Assembly: GCF_033843265.1 (NCBI RefSeq) | Contig: NZ_JAWXRD010000028.1 | Span: forward strand, 1 to 64,000 | Reading direction: 5' to 3' | DNA length: 64,000 nt | DNA from: Scandinavium lactucae | Lineage (GTDB): Bacteria; Pseudomonadota; Gammaproteobacteria; Enterobacterales; Enterobacteriaceae | Shown here: piece after piece, positions 1 through 8,624 of the stretch | Position numbering within the stretch: the stretch's first letter is position 1 | How the letters are laid out: the number at the start of each line of letters is the position of its first letter | Translations under genes and position numbers: made by a program | The notes under the pieces: generated by a model | What the model saw: only the letters and a program-made list of their open reading frames with translations | What the model was told of the DNA's origin: nothing | Database searches by the model: none

Positions 1-54
1 CCTCCGACCCACTGGTCCCAAACCAGTTGCGCTACCAAGCTGCGCTACTCGCCG
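1..54 (-). tRNA. tRNA-Pro (anticodon UGG), partial, cut by window start
   Basis: The minus strand reads as the 5' part of a proline tRNA: acceptor strand CGGCGAG, D-arm with AGCGCAGCTTGGTAGCGC, then an anticodon arm with loop TTTGGGA, giving anticodon UGG. The 3' part (T-arm remainder, acceptor strand, CCA) lies outside the window. The sequence matches my recollection of E. coli proM (UGG). However, the position next to eptB is where E. coli K-12 carries proK (CGG). It is therefore a positional equivalent of proK with a proM-type body. Confidence 0.93.
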
Positions 55-66
55 AATGCGGAGCGC

Positions 67-95
67 ATCTTACTGCTGCGATGCTACCCCGTCAA
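67..95 (-). promoter_or_regulatory. sigma70 promoter of the tRNA-Pro gene
   Basis: On the minus strand there is a -35 TTGACG (90-95), a 17-bp spacer and a -10 TAAGAT (67-72). A GC-rich discriminator (GCGCTCCGC) follows, then the tRNA 5' end at 54. A near-consensus core with a GC-rich discriminator is typical of stringently controlled stable-RNA promoters. Stringent control is an inference. Confidence 0.8.
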
Positions 96-144
96 TCCCT
101 TTTCCACAAAAGCCAGACTGATTGGCGATAAACTCGCCATTGAT

Positions 145-1827
145 TTACTGGCCTTTTGCCGGAACGTGACACCAGTTGTTGTTCTCGTTGATCCCGCCGT
201 CTGGCGAGGTGTATCCAAGACAGCCCATGATGGTGTCATATAGCTCCACATGACGACGTGGCACCTTCATGTCGGCTTCCTTCTTCAACTGCTTAAACGC
301 CTGCTGATGCGCGGGGTTTTCCAGATACTTATCGGACATCCACACCAGCATTGGCACCCGGAACTGCTCTGGTGGGGCCAGGTTGCGCGGCGTACCGTGC
401 AGGTGCTCTTTCTCGTTGATCGACTCACCGTGGTCAGCGGCGTAGAAGACGATGGCCTTCTTATCGCGCAACTGGTCGAGCACGTCGCTGATAAAGGTAT
501 CCACGTACAGTACCGAGTTATCGTAGGCGTTAATCAATTCTTTCTTGCTGCAATAATCATTGATGCCGACACACTCTGGCTGCCATTGGGCAAAATCGCG
601 GGTGTAGCGCTGGTAGTAACTCCAGTGCGACCCTTTGGTGTGCAGGATAATCAAATGCTTACCGTTCGGATGGCCTTCCAGCGATTGCGCCACTTCAGGC
701 AACAGCAGTTTATCTGCCACGTCTTTGCCACGGTTACGTGGCTCAGCGCCAATCTGCTCGCGATAAGCGATGTTATCGGCCATGGTGTTGCTGTAGAACC
801 ACATCTCACTCTGCATCGCGAACAGATCTGAGCTAAAGCCCAGCTGTTTCAGCACCGCAAACACGTTCTGCTCTTTCAGCGTACGCTGAGGATTGTCCTC
901 CGCCCCGCCCTGACGCACAAACATGCAGCGCAGTGACAGCTTGGTGGCGGTGTCGCAGGATGTGCCGCGATAGGCCACCAGGTTTTTCTCCTGCGACAGC
1001 TTCGGCGTAGTATTCCGGTCATAGCCGAGGATGCCCATGTGATCCCAGCGGGTCGTTTCCCCGATGATAAACACCACGTAGGTGTCATCCAGGTCGTTAC
1101 CCGGTGCCACGTAGGTGAATTTCTTCGCCGGGTTGATTAAGGATCGACTGTCAGAGGATTCGTCCACCTGCGCCCAGGCATATAACCCGAGGGCCGACAC
1201 CCAGTTTGAGGGCAGGTAGGAGTTGGCTATCACCCCCCCGTAGCTCGGCATATCACCCTGAGACGTTTTCTCGACCTGTTTTTGATGGCGATCCATCAAA
1301 CGAATCGGGGCCCAGACCAGCAGCCCGGCCATCAGCACCACGGCAAGATTACGCGTGCGCTGTCCACGGGTGCGCAGCTGGCGTAACAGCGTATAGCGGC
1401 AGCGGTTGCTCCAGATGAAGAACAACGGCGGCAGGCTCGAGAGCACGGTCCACATCAACAGGCCGCGACCCATCACTTCTTTGGACAAGTCAACGTCGGT
1501 GGTCATCACCGAGGCCACGATGCCATAGCCAATGACCACGTTCATAAAGGTCATGTAATAACTGGCTGCGGCGGAAATAATCACCACCAGAGAAGTAAGA
1601 ACCTGCCACGGACGGCGGCCAAACAGCGACAGCAAGCGCAGTAAGAAGAAGGTGGCAAGGACTGAGCCACAGAGTTCGATGACGGCAAAAATTCCATTTT
1701 GTGCCGAGAAATCTTCGAAGTAACCCAAGAGACGACGGACCAGCACCGCACCATTCAGGAACAGGCCGATGTAGAGCGCAAGGAACAGACACAGCCGTTG
1801 TTGCGTTAACGATTTAATATAATTCAT
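145..1827 (-). CDS. eptB: Kdo2-lipid A phosphoethanolamine 7''-transferase EptB
   Basis: This inner-membrane enzyme moves phosphoethanolamine from phosphatidylethanolamine onto the outer Kdo residue of LPS. The product is 560 aa; E. coli EptB is about 563. Hydrophobic segments at about 10-30, 45-68, 76-100, 122-140 and 160-178 form the membrane domain. The periplasmic alkaline-phosphatase-like domain starts near residue 250. GETTRWDHMG at about 256-265 contains the nucleophilic threonine, and YAADHGESINEKEHLHGT near residue 460 carries metal ligands. It lies upstream of the tRNA-Pro gene on the same strand. In E. coli the mRNA is controlled by sigmaE and the sRNA MgrR; neither can be read here. 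Confidence 0.95.
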   Translation of the reverse strand: MNYIKSLTQQRLCLFLALYIGLFLNGAVLVRRLLGYFEDFSAQNGIFAVIELCGSVLATFFLLRLLSLFGRRPWQVLTSLVVIISAAASYYMTFMNVVIGYGIVASVMTTDVDLSKEVMGRGLLMWTVLSSLPPLFFIWSNRCRYTLLRQLRTRGQRTRNLAVVLMAGLLVWAPIRLMDRHQKQVEKTSQGDMPSYGGVIANSYLPSNWVSALGLYAWAQVDESSDSRSLINPAKKFTYVAPGNDLDDTYVVFIIGETTRWDHMGILGYDRNTTPKLSQEKNLVAYRGTSCDTATKLSLRCMFVRQGGAEDNPQRTLKEQNVFAVLKQLGFSSDLFAMQSEMWFYSNTMADNIAYREQIGAEPRNRGKDVADKLLLPEVAQSLEGHPNGKHLIILHTKGSHWSYYQRYTRDFAQWQPECVGINDYCSKKELINAYDNSVLYVDTFISDVLDQLRDKKAIVFYAADHGESINEKEHLHGTPRNLAPPEQFRVPMLVWMSDKYLENPAHQQAFKQLKKEADMKVPRRHVELYDTIMGCLGYTSPDGGINENNNWCHVPAKGQ

Positions 1828-2072
1828 TCAAGCAAAACCCTGGGAAAAGGGGTACAAAAAACCCACTTATCTATCGGTATGACAGTAAGCAGATTAAGGA
1901 ATCGCGTAAGAAACGGTTATCAGAAACGTCTATAAGCGCCACAAGTAGACCATAGCGGAAGGGAAAAGTGTCATCAGGAAGTGTGATCCGGGCAATATTT
2001 ACAAAAATAATTACCCGGACCGAATGATTTATTGCAGGAATGTGTTAAGAGCGGGTTAAAAGTCTTTCTAAA

Positions 2073-3275
2073 TCAGGCGTGGGCCTGTTGAAGAGCCTGG
2101 GTTTTTGGCTGACGAATGGTGGTCGACAGCGCCAGAGAGAGGATCAGCAGGGCAAAGATGACGCAGAAGGTCACGTAGAAACCGCCGAACAGGGAGGCGA
2201 TAATCGAACCACAGATGCTGCCAATCCCGAAGCCGAGATAAATCACTCCGTAGTTTTTCGCCAGGTTGTTCAGACCGAAGAACTCGCTCACCAGCGACGG
2301 GAACACGGTGATGGTGCCGCCGAAGTTGAAGGCCACACAGGCAATCGCCGCGAAGAAGCTCACCGCATTCAGCGGGGCGAACAGCAGTGCAGCCATACCG
2401 ACCAGGGAAATGACCTGCCCGATAGTAATCACCCGGATACGAGCAATTTTGTCGGACAGGATCCCGAGTACCAGACGGCCACTCAGGTTGGCGATGGAAA
2501 TCACAGTCACCGCATTCGCCGCGGTCATCACGTCCAGATGGACCATGCCCTGGGCGATATCTTTCGCCACGCCAATCACATACAGACCGCTCATGCAGGC
2601 GGTGAGGAACATCACCGCTAACATCCAGTACTGCGGTTTACGCATCGATTCCGCGAGGGTGAAGTCATTCTCAACCACGCCGTTGGTGGTTTTCACTTCC
2701 TGCTGCGGGGCGTCTTTCATTAGCGTCGCGCCGAAGACAATCATCACCAGCACAATCGCGCCCCAGATAATAAAGGTCTTCTCCAGGCCTACGGTCGCCA
2801 GCAGATGGCTGTCGATGAATTTAAAGCCGAGGCTGCCCAGGCCGTATGCCCCGATGGAAAACGCAGAAATCAGCCCTTTACGCTCGGGGAACCACTTCAC
2901 GCAGTTCGACAGCGTCAGCAGATAGCCCGCACCGTCCGCCAGCCCTACCAGCACGCCCGCACTCAGCCACAGCATCAGCAGGTTGTTGGCATGAGCGGTG
3001 AGGAAGAAACCGACCCCGAGCAGGATGCCCGAGGCCATGGTGACGCGTTTCACCCCAAAACGTTCCTGCAATTTCCCGGCGACGGAAGACGAAATCGCCA
3101 GACCGAGGCTTAACAAACCGAAGGAAAATGCCACCTGACTCACCGGTGCATCCAGTTTCGCAGACAGCGCACCGTTGAACAGACTCCAGGTATACACCGA
3201 GCCCAGTGCAAACTGGGTGATAATTGTCCCGACCAGCGTCAGCCAGCGAGTAGAAGGGCGGATTGCAGCGTTCAT
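2073..3275 (-). CDS. yhjX: MFS transporter YhjX (pyruvate-induced)
   Basis: This is a 400-aa major facilitator protein with 12 hydrophobic segments and an oxalate/formate-antiporter-like fold, nearly colinear with E. coli YhjX (402 aa). The N-terminal stretch TIITQFALGSVYTWSLFNGA is diagnostic for this subgroup, and the loop GKLQERFGVKR corresponds to the 2-3 loop MFS motif. In E. coli the gene is strongly induced by extracellular pyruvate through the YpdAB (PyrSR) two-component system, and a pyruvate transport role has been proposed. A matching direct repeat lies upstream at 3369-3399. No convincing terminator is visible between the gene end and eptB. Confidence 0.92.
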   Translation of the reverse strand: MNAAIRPSTRWLTLVGTIITQFALGSVYTWSLFNGALSAKLDAPVSQVAFSFGLLSLGLAISSSVAGKLQERFGVKRVTMASGILLGVGFFLTAHANNLLMLWLSAGVLVGLADGAGYLLTLSNCVKWFPERKGLISAFSIGAYGLGSLGFKFIDSHLLATVGLEKTFIIWGAIVLVMIVFGATLMKDAPQQEVKTTNGVVENDFTLAESMRKPQYWMLAVMFLTACMSGLYVIGVAKDIAQGMVHLDVMTAANAVTVISIANLSGRLVLGILSDKIARIRVITIGQVISLVGMAALLFAPLNAVSFFAAIACVAFNFGGTITVFPSLVSEFFGLNNLAKNYGVIYLGFGIGSICGSIIASLFGGFYVTFCVIFALLILSLALSTTIRQPKTQALQQAHA

Positions 3276-3368
3276 CGCGTATTTGCCTTATCAAGATTAA
3301 CTGCTGCCAAAATAACGAAGTGCCGTTGATGCCTGGTTAAAAAAGGCATGAACTGCCGTCAGTGCGGA

Positions 3369-3399
3369 ATGAAATGCATTGAGAGGAGAATGAATGACA
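3369..3399 (-). promoter_or_regulatory. Putative YpdB (PyrR) direct-repeat binding site of yhjX
   Basis: On the minus strand two related decamers occur in the same orientation: TGTCATTCAT (3390-3399) and TGCATTTCAT (3369-3378). They are separated by exactly 11 bp. The published E. coli YpdB motif, as I recall it, is GGCATTTCAT-N11-GGCATTTCAT. The downstream copy matches at 9 of 10 positions and the upstream copy is more diverged. The site lies about 95-125 bp upstream of the yhjX start codon. Confidence 0.6.
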
Positions 3400-3506
3400 T
3401 TGCGGAAAACGAAATACGCCTATTGTTAGTGCTTACTATCGCGCTACAAGCCGCCGTTATTGTGAATTAACAGGAAACGCGATGTACTTAAAACGCTGAA
3501 TAAATG

Positions 3507-4217
3507 TTAAAAACGGGCGCTCACCCCCATGATATAGAGGTAATTCGGGCCTTCACTGAGATTATCGGCCTGCGACAGCGACGCATAGGCGGCGATGCTC
3601 GGATTGAGCAGCATATCCGCGCCGACGGTGACATCCATCCAGTTACCGTCCTGGGTGGTAGTCGGGGTGCGGTTCAAACCCGACTGCGTTTTCCACTGAT
3701 TGTCGCCGAACTGTTGGTTGTAGCTGATTTGCGCCCATGGATGCACGCCCCACAGCGGCTGTGAATCAAAGCGCCAGCCCAAGGTGCTGATGCTGGCGTG
3801 CCACATAGGGTCGTTGAGCGCGGTAGTGCTGGTCCCGCTGTCGCCAAACTCATTCCAGGTTGAGGTAGCGGACCCGTCATAGTGCCAGCTCGCCACCGGC
3901 CCGGTGGTGAACAACGCGCTCAGGGGGATATTCCACACCATGCTCAGGGTGCGCGTTGCATCCATCGGTGTATCATCGGGGAGGTTCATGGCCACGCCGG
4001 GCTGAATTTGCGCCGCACTGATGCGCTCCGCCAGAATATCGTCATAACGCGGTTGGTGATCGCTATCCCAGGTATAGCGTTCAGGCGTATTACTTTGTGG
4101 GTCAGTAACGATATATTCCTGTTGCCAGGCAAATGAAGATGTCACCAAAGACATCCACACAAAAAAAGATACCGGGCACAGACCACCCCGGAAGCCATTG
4201 CATTTCTTAACACTCAT
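3507..4217 (-). CDS. yhjY: Outer-membrane beta-barrel protein YhjY
   Basis: The 236-aa product matches E. coli YhjY (about 232 aa), annotated as an autotransporter-beta-domain / putative lipase-like outer-membrane protein. An N-terminal hydrophobic stretch (about 14-30, ending SSFAWQ) looks like a signal peptide. The conserved block ERYTWDSDHQPRYDDILAER follows. The remainder has alternating beta-strand character and ends in MGVSARF, a C-terminal aromatic typical of BAM-assembled barrels. It is divergent from tag, as in E. coli. The biochemical function is not established; lipase activity is only an annotation tradition. Confidence 0.85.
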   Translation of the reverse strand: MSVKKCNGFRGGLCPVSFFVWMSLVTSSFAWQQEYIVTDPQSNTPERYTWDSDHQPRYDDILAERISAAQIQPGVAMNLPDDTPMDATRTLSMVWNIPLSALFTTGPVASWHYDGSATSTWNEFGDSGTSTTALNDPMWHASISTLGWRFDSQPLWGVHPWAQISYNQQFGDNQWKTQSGLNRTPTTTQDGNWMDVTVGADMLLNPSIAAYASLSQADNLSEGPNYLYIMGVSARF

Positions 4218-4360
4218 TTTTGCGACTCCGAAAGAGCCGAATCCGGCATTGTTGTTATGATTTTTTTCGCGACTGCGTATTACTAAATATTGTCATTTTA
4301 TTTCTGTCGTCAAGGCAGGTTGAACAATTCTTCATCGACATCAAACAGTGGGAGAATCAG

Positions 4361-4942
4361 ATGGAACGTTGCGGTTGGGTCAGTCAGGATCCGCTTTATA
4401 TCGACTATCACGATAACGAATGGGGGGTCGCCCAGCGGGATAACCAAAAACTGTTTGAAATGATCTGTCTGGAAGGCCAGCAGGCGGGGCTTTCGTGGAT
4501 AACGGTGCTGAAAAAACGTGAAAATTATCGCGAGGCCTTTCACCAGTTCGACCCGAAAAAAGTGGCAGATATGAATGAAGAAGACGTTGAAAAACTGGTG
4601 CTCAACGCAGGGATCATTCGTCATCGGGGAAAAATTCAGGCCATCATCGGTAACGCCCGTGCCTTTCTGGCGATGGAAGCCAACGGCGAACCCTTCGCTG
4701 ATTTCGTCTGGTCGTTTGTCGATAACCAGCCACAGGTGAGGCACGCCACCACGCTGGCAGAAATCCCCACCCACACCCCCGCGTCAGATGCGCTGGCAAA
4801 AGCGCTGAAAAAACGCGGCTTTAAGTTCGTCGGCACCACGATTTGTTACTCCTTTATGCAGGCCTGTGGGCTAGTGAATGACCACACCACCGGCTGCGTC
4901 TGCTATCCGGGAGGGGATAATGATCCGCAAATGGCAAAGTAG
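4361..4942 (+). CDS. tag: DNA-3-methyladenine glycosylase I
   Basis: This constitutive base-excision repair enzyme removes N3-methyladenine from alkylated DNA. ATG at 4361 was chosen because GGGAG sits just upstream and the product then begins MERCGWVSQDPLY, as in E. coli Tag; a longer in-frame extension to 4220 is not conserved. The zinc-snap residues Cys4, His17, His175 and Cys179 are all present, and Glu38 in the base pocket is conserved. At 193 aa it is slightly longer than E. coli Tag (187 aa). The extra C-terminal residues come from sequence that overlaps the start of yiaC by 23 bp. Confidence 0.96.
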   Translation: MERCGWVSQDPLYIDYHDNEWGVAQRDNQKLFEMICLEGQQAGLSWITVLKKRENYREAFHQFDPKKVADMNEEDVEKLVLNAGIIRHRGKIQAIIGNARAFLAMEANGEPFADFVWSFVDNQPQVRHATTLAEIPTHTPASDALAKALKKRGFKFVGTTICYSFMQACGLVNDHTTGCVCYPGGDNDPQMAK

Positions 4943-5360
4943 CAATCGCCAGCCGCTGTTAACGCTGTGGCTAGAAAGCACCCTTTACGCGCATCCGTTT
5001 ATTGAAGAAAGTTACTGGTACGACAGCGAACCGCTGGTGCGCGACGTGTATCTCCCCGCCGCGCATACGTGGGTATGGGAAGAAGAAGGCGAGTTGCAGG
5101 GATTCATCAGCGTAATGGACCAGCGCTTTATCGGGGCATTGTTTGTCGCCCCGCCCTGCATCGGGCGCGGCATTGGCCGGGCGCTGATCGCCTACGTCTG
5201 CGATCGCTACCCGGATTTAAGCCTTGAGGTGTATCAGAAAAACAGCCGGGCGGTGAATTTCTACCATGCGCAGGGTTTTCGGATTGAAGACAGCGCATGG
5301 CAGGATGAAACCCGGCAGCCGACGTGGATTATGCGCTGGCAGGCGGATCGAATGCTGTAA
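4920..5360 (+). CDS. yiaC: GNAT-family lysine acetyltransferase YiaC
   Basis: This is a 146-aa GNAT acetyltransferase of the same length as E. coli YiaC, which has been reported as a protein lysine acetyltransferase. The start at 4920 has a strong GGGAGGGG Shine-Dalgarno 3-4 bp upstream and lies inside the end of tag. The acetyl-CoA loop is IGRGIGRALIAYV at about residues 80-92 (R/Q-x-x-G-x-G/A motif). EVYQKNSRAVNFYHAQGF supplies the C-terminal GNAT core. It is translationally linked to tag. Its last 32 bp overlap the end of convergent bisC. Confidence 0.92.
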   Translation: MIRKWQSSNRQPLLTLWLESTLYAHPFIEESYWYDSEPLVRDVYLPAAHTWVWEEEGELQGFISVMDQRFIGALFVAPPCIGRGIGRALIAYVCDRYPDLSLEVYQKNSRAVNFYHAQGFRIEDSAWQDETRQPTWIMRWQADRML

Positions 5361-7662
5361 GCGGCAGCGCCGGTCCGCGGTATTTCTCCAGCCACACCAG
5401 GGCCGTATTTCCCGCACAGCCATTCCCCAGCTTCGAGCTGGGGATATCTTTGGTCAGCACGTTCACCGCCCCGTTTTTGCAAATCCCGCCCGCTTCAGGG
5501 TCGAGATCTGGCCATGCGCCTTCATGCAGACAAATCACGCCCGGACGAATGCCGTCGGTGACCACTGCTCCGGCCAGCACCTGCCCTCGCCCGTTCCACA
5601 CCCGCACCAGGTCGCCATCGGCAATCCCGCGCATGTGGGCATCGTCAGGATGAAGCGTCAGCGGCTCACGCCCCGCTACCGCATAACGCTCGCGCAGCGA
5701 GGTGTAATTAAGCTGGCTGTGCAACCGGTGCGCCGGATGCGCCGATAGCAGCTGAAGCTGTTCTGGCTGCGCGTTGCCGTGCCATTCATCCGGCTCAAGC
5801 CAGGTTGGATGGCCCGGACAATCGGCATAGCCAAACCCGGCGATACGCTGCGAGTAAATCTCAATCTTTCCGCTGTCGGTTTTTAACGGATTGGCCTGCG
5901 GATCGTCCCGGAAGGCGGCGAAGCGCACGAACTGCGCGTTCTGCTCGCTCTGCGGCATCTCTATCAGCTGATTAGCCTCCCAGAACGACGGGAACGGCGG
6001 GAGCGTCACCTGCTGGCTGGCCCCACGCTGCCCGGCAATCTGATAGAAAGTCTCCAGCCATTGCAGGTCGGTTTTGCCTTCGGTAAAGCGTTCGCGCCCG
6101 CCCGCCTCCCAGCGTTCGCTCAGCTCGGCGAACACCTCAAAATCATCCCGCGCCTCATCACGCGGCGACACCACGCGTTTCATCGGCACCAAATGCTGAT
6201 TGCTGTAGTCGCCGGTCATGGTCAAATCGTTGCGTTCAAACGAGGTGGTCGCGGGCAGGACGATGTCCGCATGACGCGCGGCGGCGGTCCAGAAACACTC
6301 GGAGATGACGATAAGTTCCGGCTTCTGCCAGGCGCGGATCAACCGGTTGGTGTCCTGATGGTGGGTAAAGTTGGCCCCACCCGCCCACCAGACAAAACGA
6401 ATATCCGGGAAATGGCGGTCCATGCCGTTGTGCTGATACGGCGCGCCGGGGTTTTCCAGGGCTTCAACAATGCGTGCCACCGGGATTTTATCCACTGCAT
6501 CGGTGCCATTGGCCACGCTACCCTGCATCGACGCCAGAACCGCCGCACGCCGGGTCGGGTTGCCGCCGTTAGCAAAATGATAAGAAAGGCCGAAGCCACC
6601 GCCCGGGGTGCCGATTTGCCCCAGCATCGCCGCCAGCGTGACCAGCATCCAATGTTTCTGCTCGCCAAACTGCTGACGCTGCATCCCCCACCCGGACATC
6701 AACATGGTGGTGTTTTCATGGAATAACTGTGCCAGTTCGCGAATTTTCGCCGCATCAATGCCGCATATCTCTGCCGCCCATTCGGCGTTTTTCGCCACGC
6801 CGTCGCGTTCCCCGGTCAGGTATGCCGCAAAATGGTCATAGCCGGTGGTGCAGCGTCCCAGGAACGTAGCATCGTGCCAGTTGTTTTCCACCAGGGTGTG
6901 GGCGATGCCGAGCATCAGCGCCACGTCGGTACCCATGTGCGGGGCAATCCACTCCATTTTGTCGCCAAAGAAGTCGACGGTTTCTGAGCGCATCGGGTCG
7001 ATACAAATCAGTCGTTTACCGCTGTTTCGCAGTTTGTCGAAGAAGGTAATGCCCTGCTCATCCGACGCGTTCCAGGCAATTTTCAGGGTGTTCAGCGGGT
7101 TGGCGCTCCACAGCACCACCACGTCGGTATGTTCCAGAATCAGCGGCCAGCTGGTCTGCTGCTGATACACCTCATTTCCGCCAACCACGTACGGCATGAT
7201 GGCCTGCGCGGCTCCGGTAGAATAATCCCCCAGATGCCCGGTGTAGCCGCCTGCGAGGCTCATGTAACGCTGCAACAGAGTGGCGGCCTTGTGCAATACC
7301 CCGTTCGAGCGCCAGCCGTATGACCCGGCAAAAATCGACGCCGGGCCATGGGTGGCGCGAATGCGTTGATGTTGCTGGTGAATCAAATCCAGCGCTTGAT
7401 CCCAGCTTACGCGGACAAACTCATCCTGGCCGCGCACGCCCTGTGGGCTGTCCGGTGAGGCGAGGAAACCTTTACGCACCATCGGAAATCGCACCCGCGT
7501 TTTGCTATGTACCTGGTCACGGACCACGCTTTGCAGCGAGTTCTCAAAAGTGCCAGATAATGCACCGCGCGAGGCCAGCACGGTATCGCCATCAGTTTCG
7601 ACCAGCATCGGCCCCCAATGGGCGGCGGTCAGAACGGTTTTTGTTGTAGATGAGTTTGCCAA
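5329..7662 (-). CDS. bisC: Biotin sulfoxide reductase (molybdopterin enzyme)
   Basis: This cytoplasmic DMSO-reductase-family molybdoenzyme reduces biotin-d-sulfoxide and methionine sulfoxide. I place the start at the TTG codon 7662-7660: AGGAG stands seven bases upstream and the product is then exactly 777 aa, the E. coli length, beginning (M)ANSS. A longer ATG-initiated frame to 7803 lacks similarity and has no evident RBS. GSYGWRSNGVLHKA contains the likely Mo-coordinating serine. There is no twin-arginine signal, consistent with a cytosolic location. Molybdopterin-dinucleotide-binding blocks run through the C-terminal third. It converges on yiaC with a 32-bp overlap. Confidence 0.95.
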   Translation of the reverse strand: MANSSTTKTVLTAAHWGPMLVETDGDTVLASRGALSGTFENSLQSVVRDQVHSKTRVRFPMVRKGFLASPDSPQGVRGQDEFVRVSWDQALDLIHQQHQRIRATHGPASIFAGSYGWRSNGVLHKAATLLQRYMSLAGGYTGHLGDYSTGAAQAIMPYVVGGNEVYQQQTSWPLILEHTDVVVLWSANPLNTLKIAWNASDEQGITFFDKLRNSGKRLICIDPMRSETVDFFGDKMEWIAPHMGTDVALMLGIAHTLVENNWHDATFLGRCTTGYDHFAAYLTGERDGVAKNAEWAAEICGIDAAKIRELAQLFHENTTMLMSGWGMQRQQFGEQKHWMLVTLAAMLGQIGTPGGGFGLSYHFANGGNPTRRAAVLASMQGSVANGTDAVDKIPVARIVEALENPGAPYQHNGMDRHFPDIRFVWWAGGANFTHHQDTNRLIRAWQKPELIVISECFWTAAARHADIVLPATTSFERNDLTMTGDYSNQHLVPMKRVVSPRDEARDDFEVFAELSERWEAGGRERFTEGKTDLQWLETFYQIAGQRGASQQVTLPPFPSFWEANQLIEMPQSEQNAQFVRFAAFRDDPQANPLKTDSGKIEIYSQRIAGFGYADCPGHPTWLEPDEWHGNAQPEQLQLLSAHPAHRLHSQLNYTSLRERYAVAGREPLTLHPDDAHMRGIADGDLVRVWNGRGQVLAGAVVTDGIRPGVICLHEGAWPDLDPEAGGICKNGAVNVLTKDIPSSKLGNGCAGNTALVWLEKYRGPALPLTAFDPPASA

Positions 7663-7829
7663 AACGGGCTCCTGATTAACGGATGCAGGTGTTGCGACGG
7701 CGTATTTTTCATCACCATTCGATTTATTTACACATTTTCGGATCGTTCTGGAATTTTCCACACAATCGCACGTCATAATCAACCGCCACGTTTGCGCTGG
7801 CAAAGAATAAAAAGGATTAAGGAAAGAAG

Positions 7830-8492
7830 ATGAAAAAACGCGTGATCATGATTGCAGCAATGGTAAGCGGTGCGCTGGCCCTTTCAGGCTGTACCACCAA
7901 CCCGTATACCGGCGAGCGTGAAGCCGGGAAATCCGGCATTGGGGCGGGCATTGGCGCGTTAGCGGGGGCGGGCATCGGGATGCTCTCTTCCTCGAAGAAA
8001 GACCGCGGTAAAGGCGCACTGATTGGGGCCGCCGCCGGGGCCGCCGTCGGCGGTGGCGCGGGCTATTACATGGATGTGCAGGAAGCAAAACTGCGTGAGA
8101 AAATGCAAGGCACCGGCGTGAGCGTCACCCGTAGCGGCGACAACATCGTGCTAAACATGCCGAATAACGTCACCTTTGACAGCAGCAGTGCCAACCTGAA
8201 ACCGGCCGGGGCCAACACTCTGACCGGGGTAGCAATGGTGCTGAAAGAGTATGAAAAAACCGCGGTGAATGTGGTCGGCTACACCGACAGCACCGGCAGC
8301 CAGGACCTGAACATGCGCCTGTCTCAGCAGCGTGCCGACTCGGTCGCCAGCGCACTGATCACTCAAGGCGTGGCCGCCAACCGCATCCGCACCACCGGGA
8401 TGGGTCCGGCGAACCCTATCGCCAGCAACAGCACCGCCGAAGGCAAAGCGCAGAACCGTCGCGTAGAAATCACCCTCAGCCCGCTGCAGTAA
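7830..8492 (+). CDS. yiaD: OmpA-family lipoprotein YiaD
   Basis: The 220-aa product matches E. coli YiaD (219 aa). A lipoprotein signal ends in the lipobox LSGC with lipidated Cys21. A glycine-zipper region (about 36-80, repeats such as GIGALAGAGIGML) follows, then an OmpA-like peptidoglycan-binding domain (about 110-215) with VVGYTDSTGSQDLNMRLSQQRA. In E. coli, YiaD overexpression suppresses loss of the BamB assembly lipoprotein. The gene is divergent from bisC; AAGGAAAGAAG provides the RBS. Confidence 0.93.
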   Translation: MKKRVIMIAAMVSGALALSGCTTNPYTGEREAGKSGIGAGIGALAGAGIGMLSSSKKDRGKGALIGAAAGAAVGGGAGYYMDVQEAKLREKMQGTGVSVTRSGDNIVLNMPNNVTFDSSSANLKPAGANTLTGVAMVLKEYEKTAVNVVGYTDSTGSQDLNMRLSQQRADSVASALITQGVAANRIRTTGMGPANPIASNSTAEGKAQNRRVEITLSPLQ

Positions 8493-8624
8493 TCGTTGTT
8501 CCGGGCGGCGGCGCTGTCGCCCCCGGTCAACACCTCGCCCTGCCATAACCCCTCCAGCATTAACGGCTTGCCATCGTCTATTTTCGCGCTAAGGTGTTCA
8601 CACATTCAGGTGAAGGAAGCCCTC

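Noticed and set aside
7663..7803. ATG-initiated N-terminal extension of bisC
   Set aside because: The extra 47 codons have no RBS or similarity. The TTG start with AGGAG gives the exact family length.
8503..8530. Terminator after yiaD
   Set aside because: CCGGG/CCCGG can pair imperfectly, but no T-tract follows and the stem is bulged.
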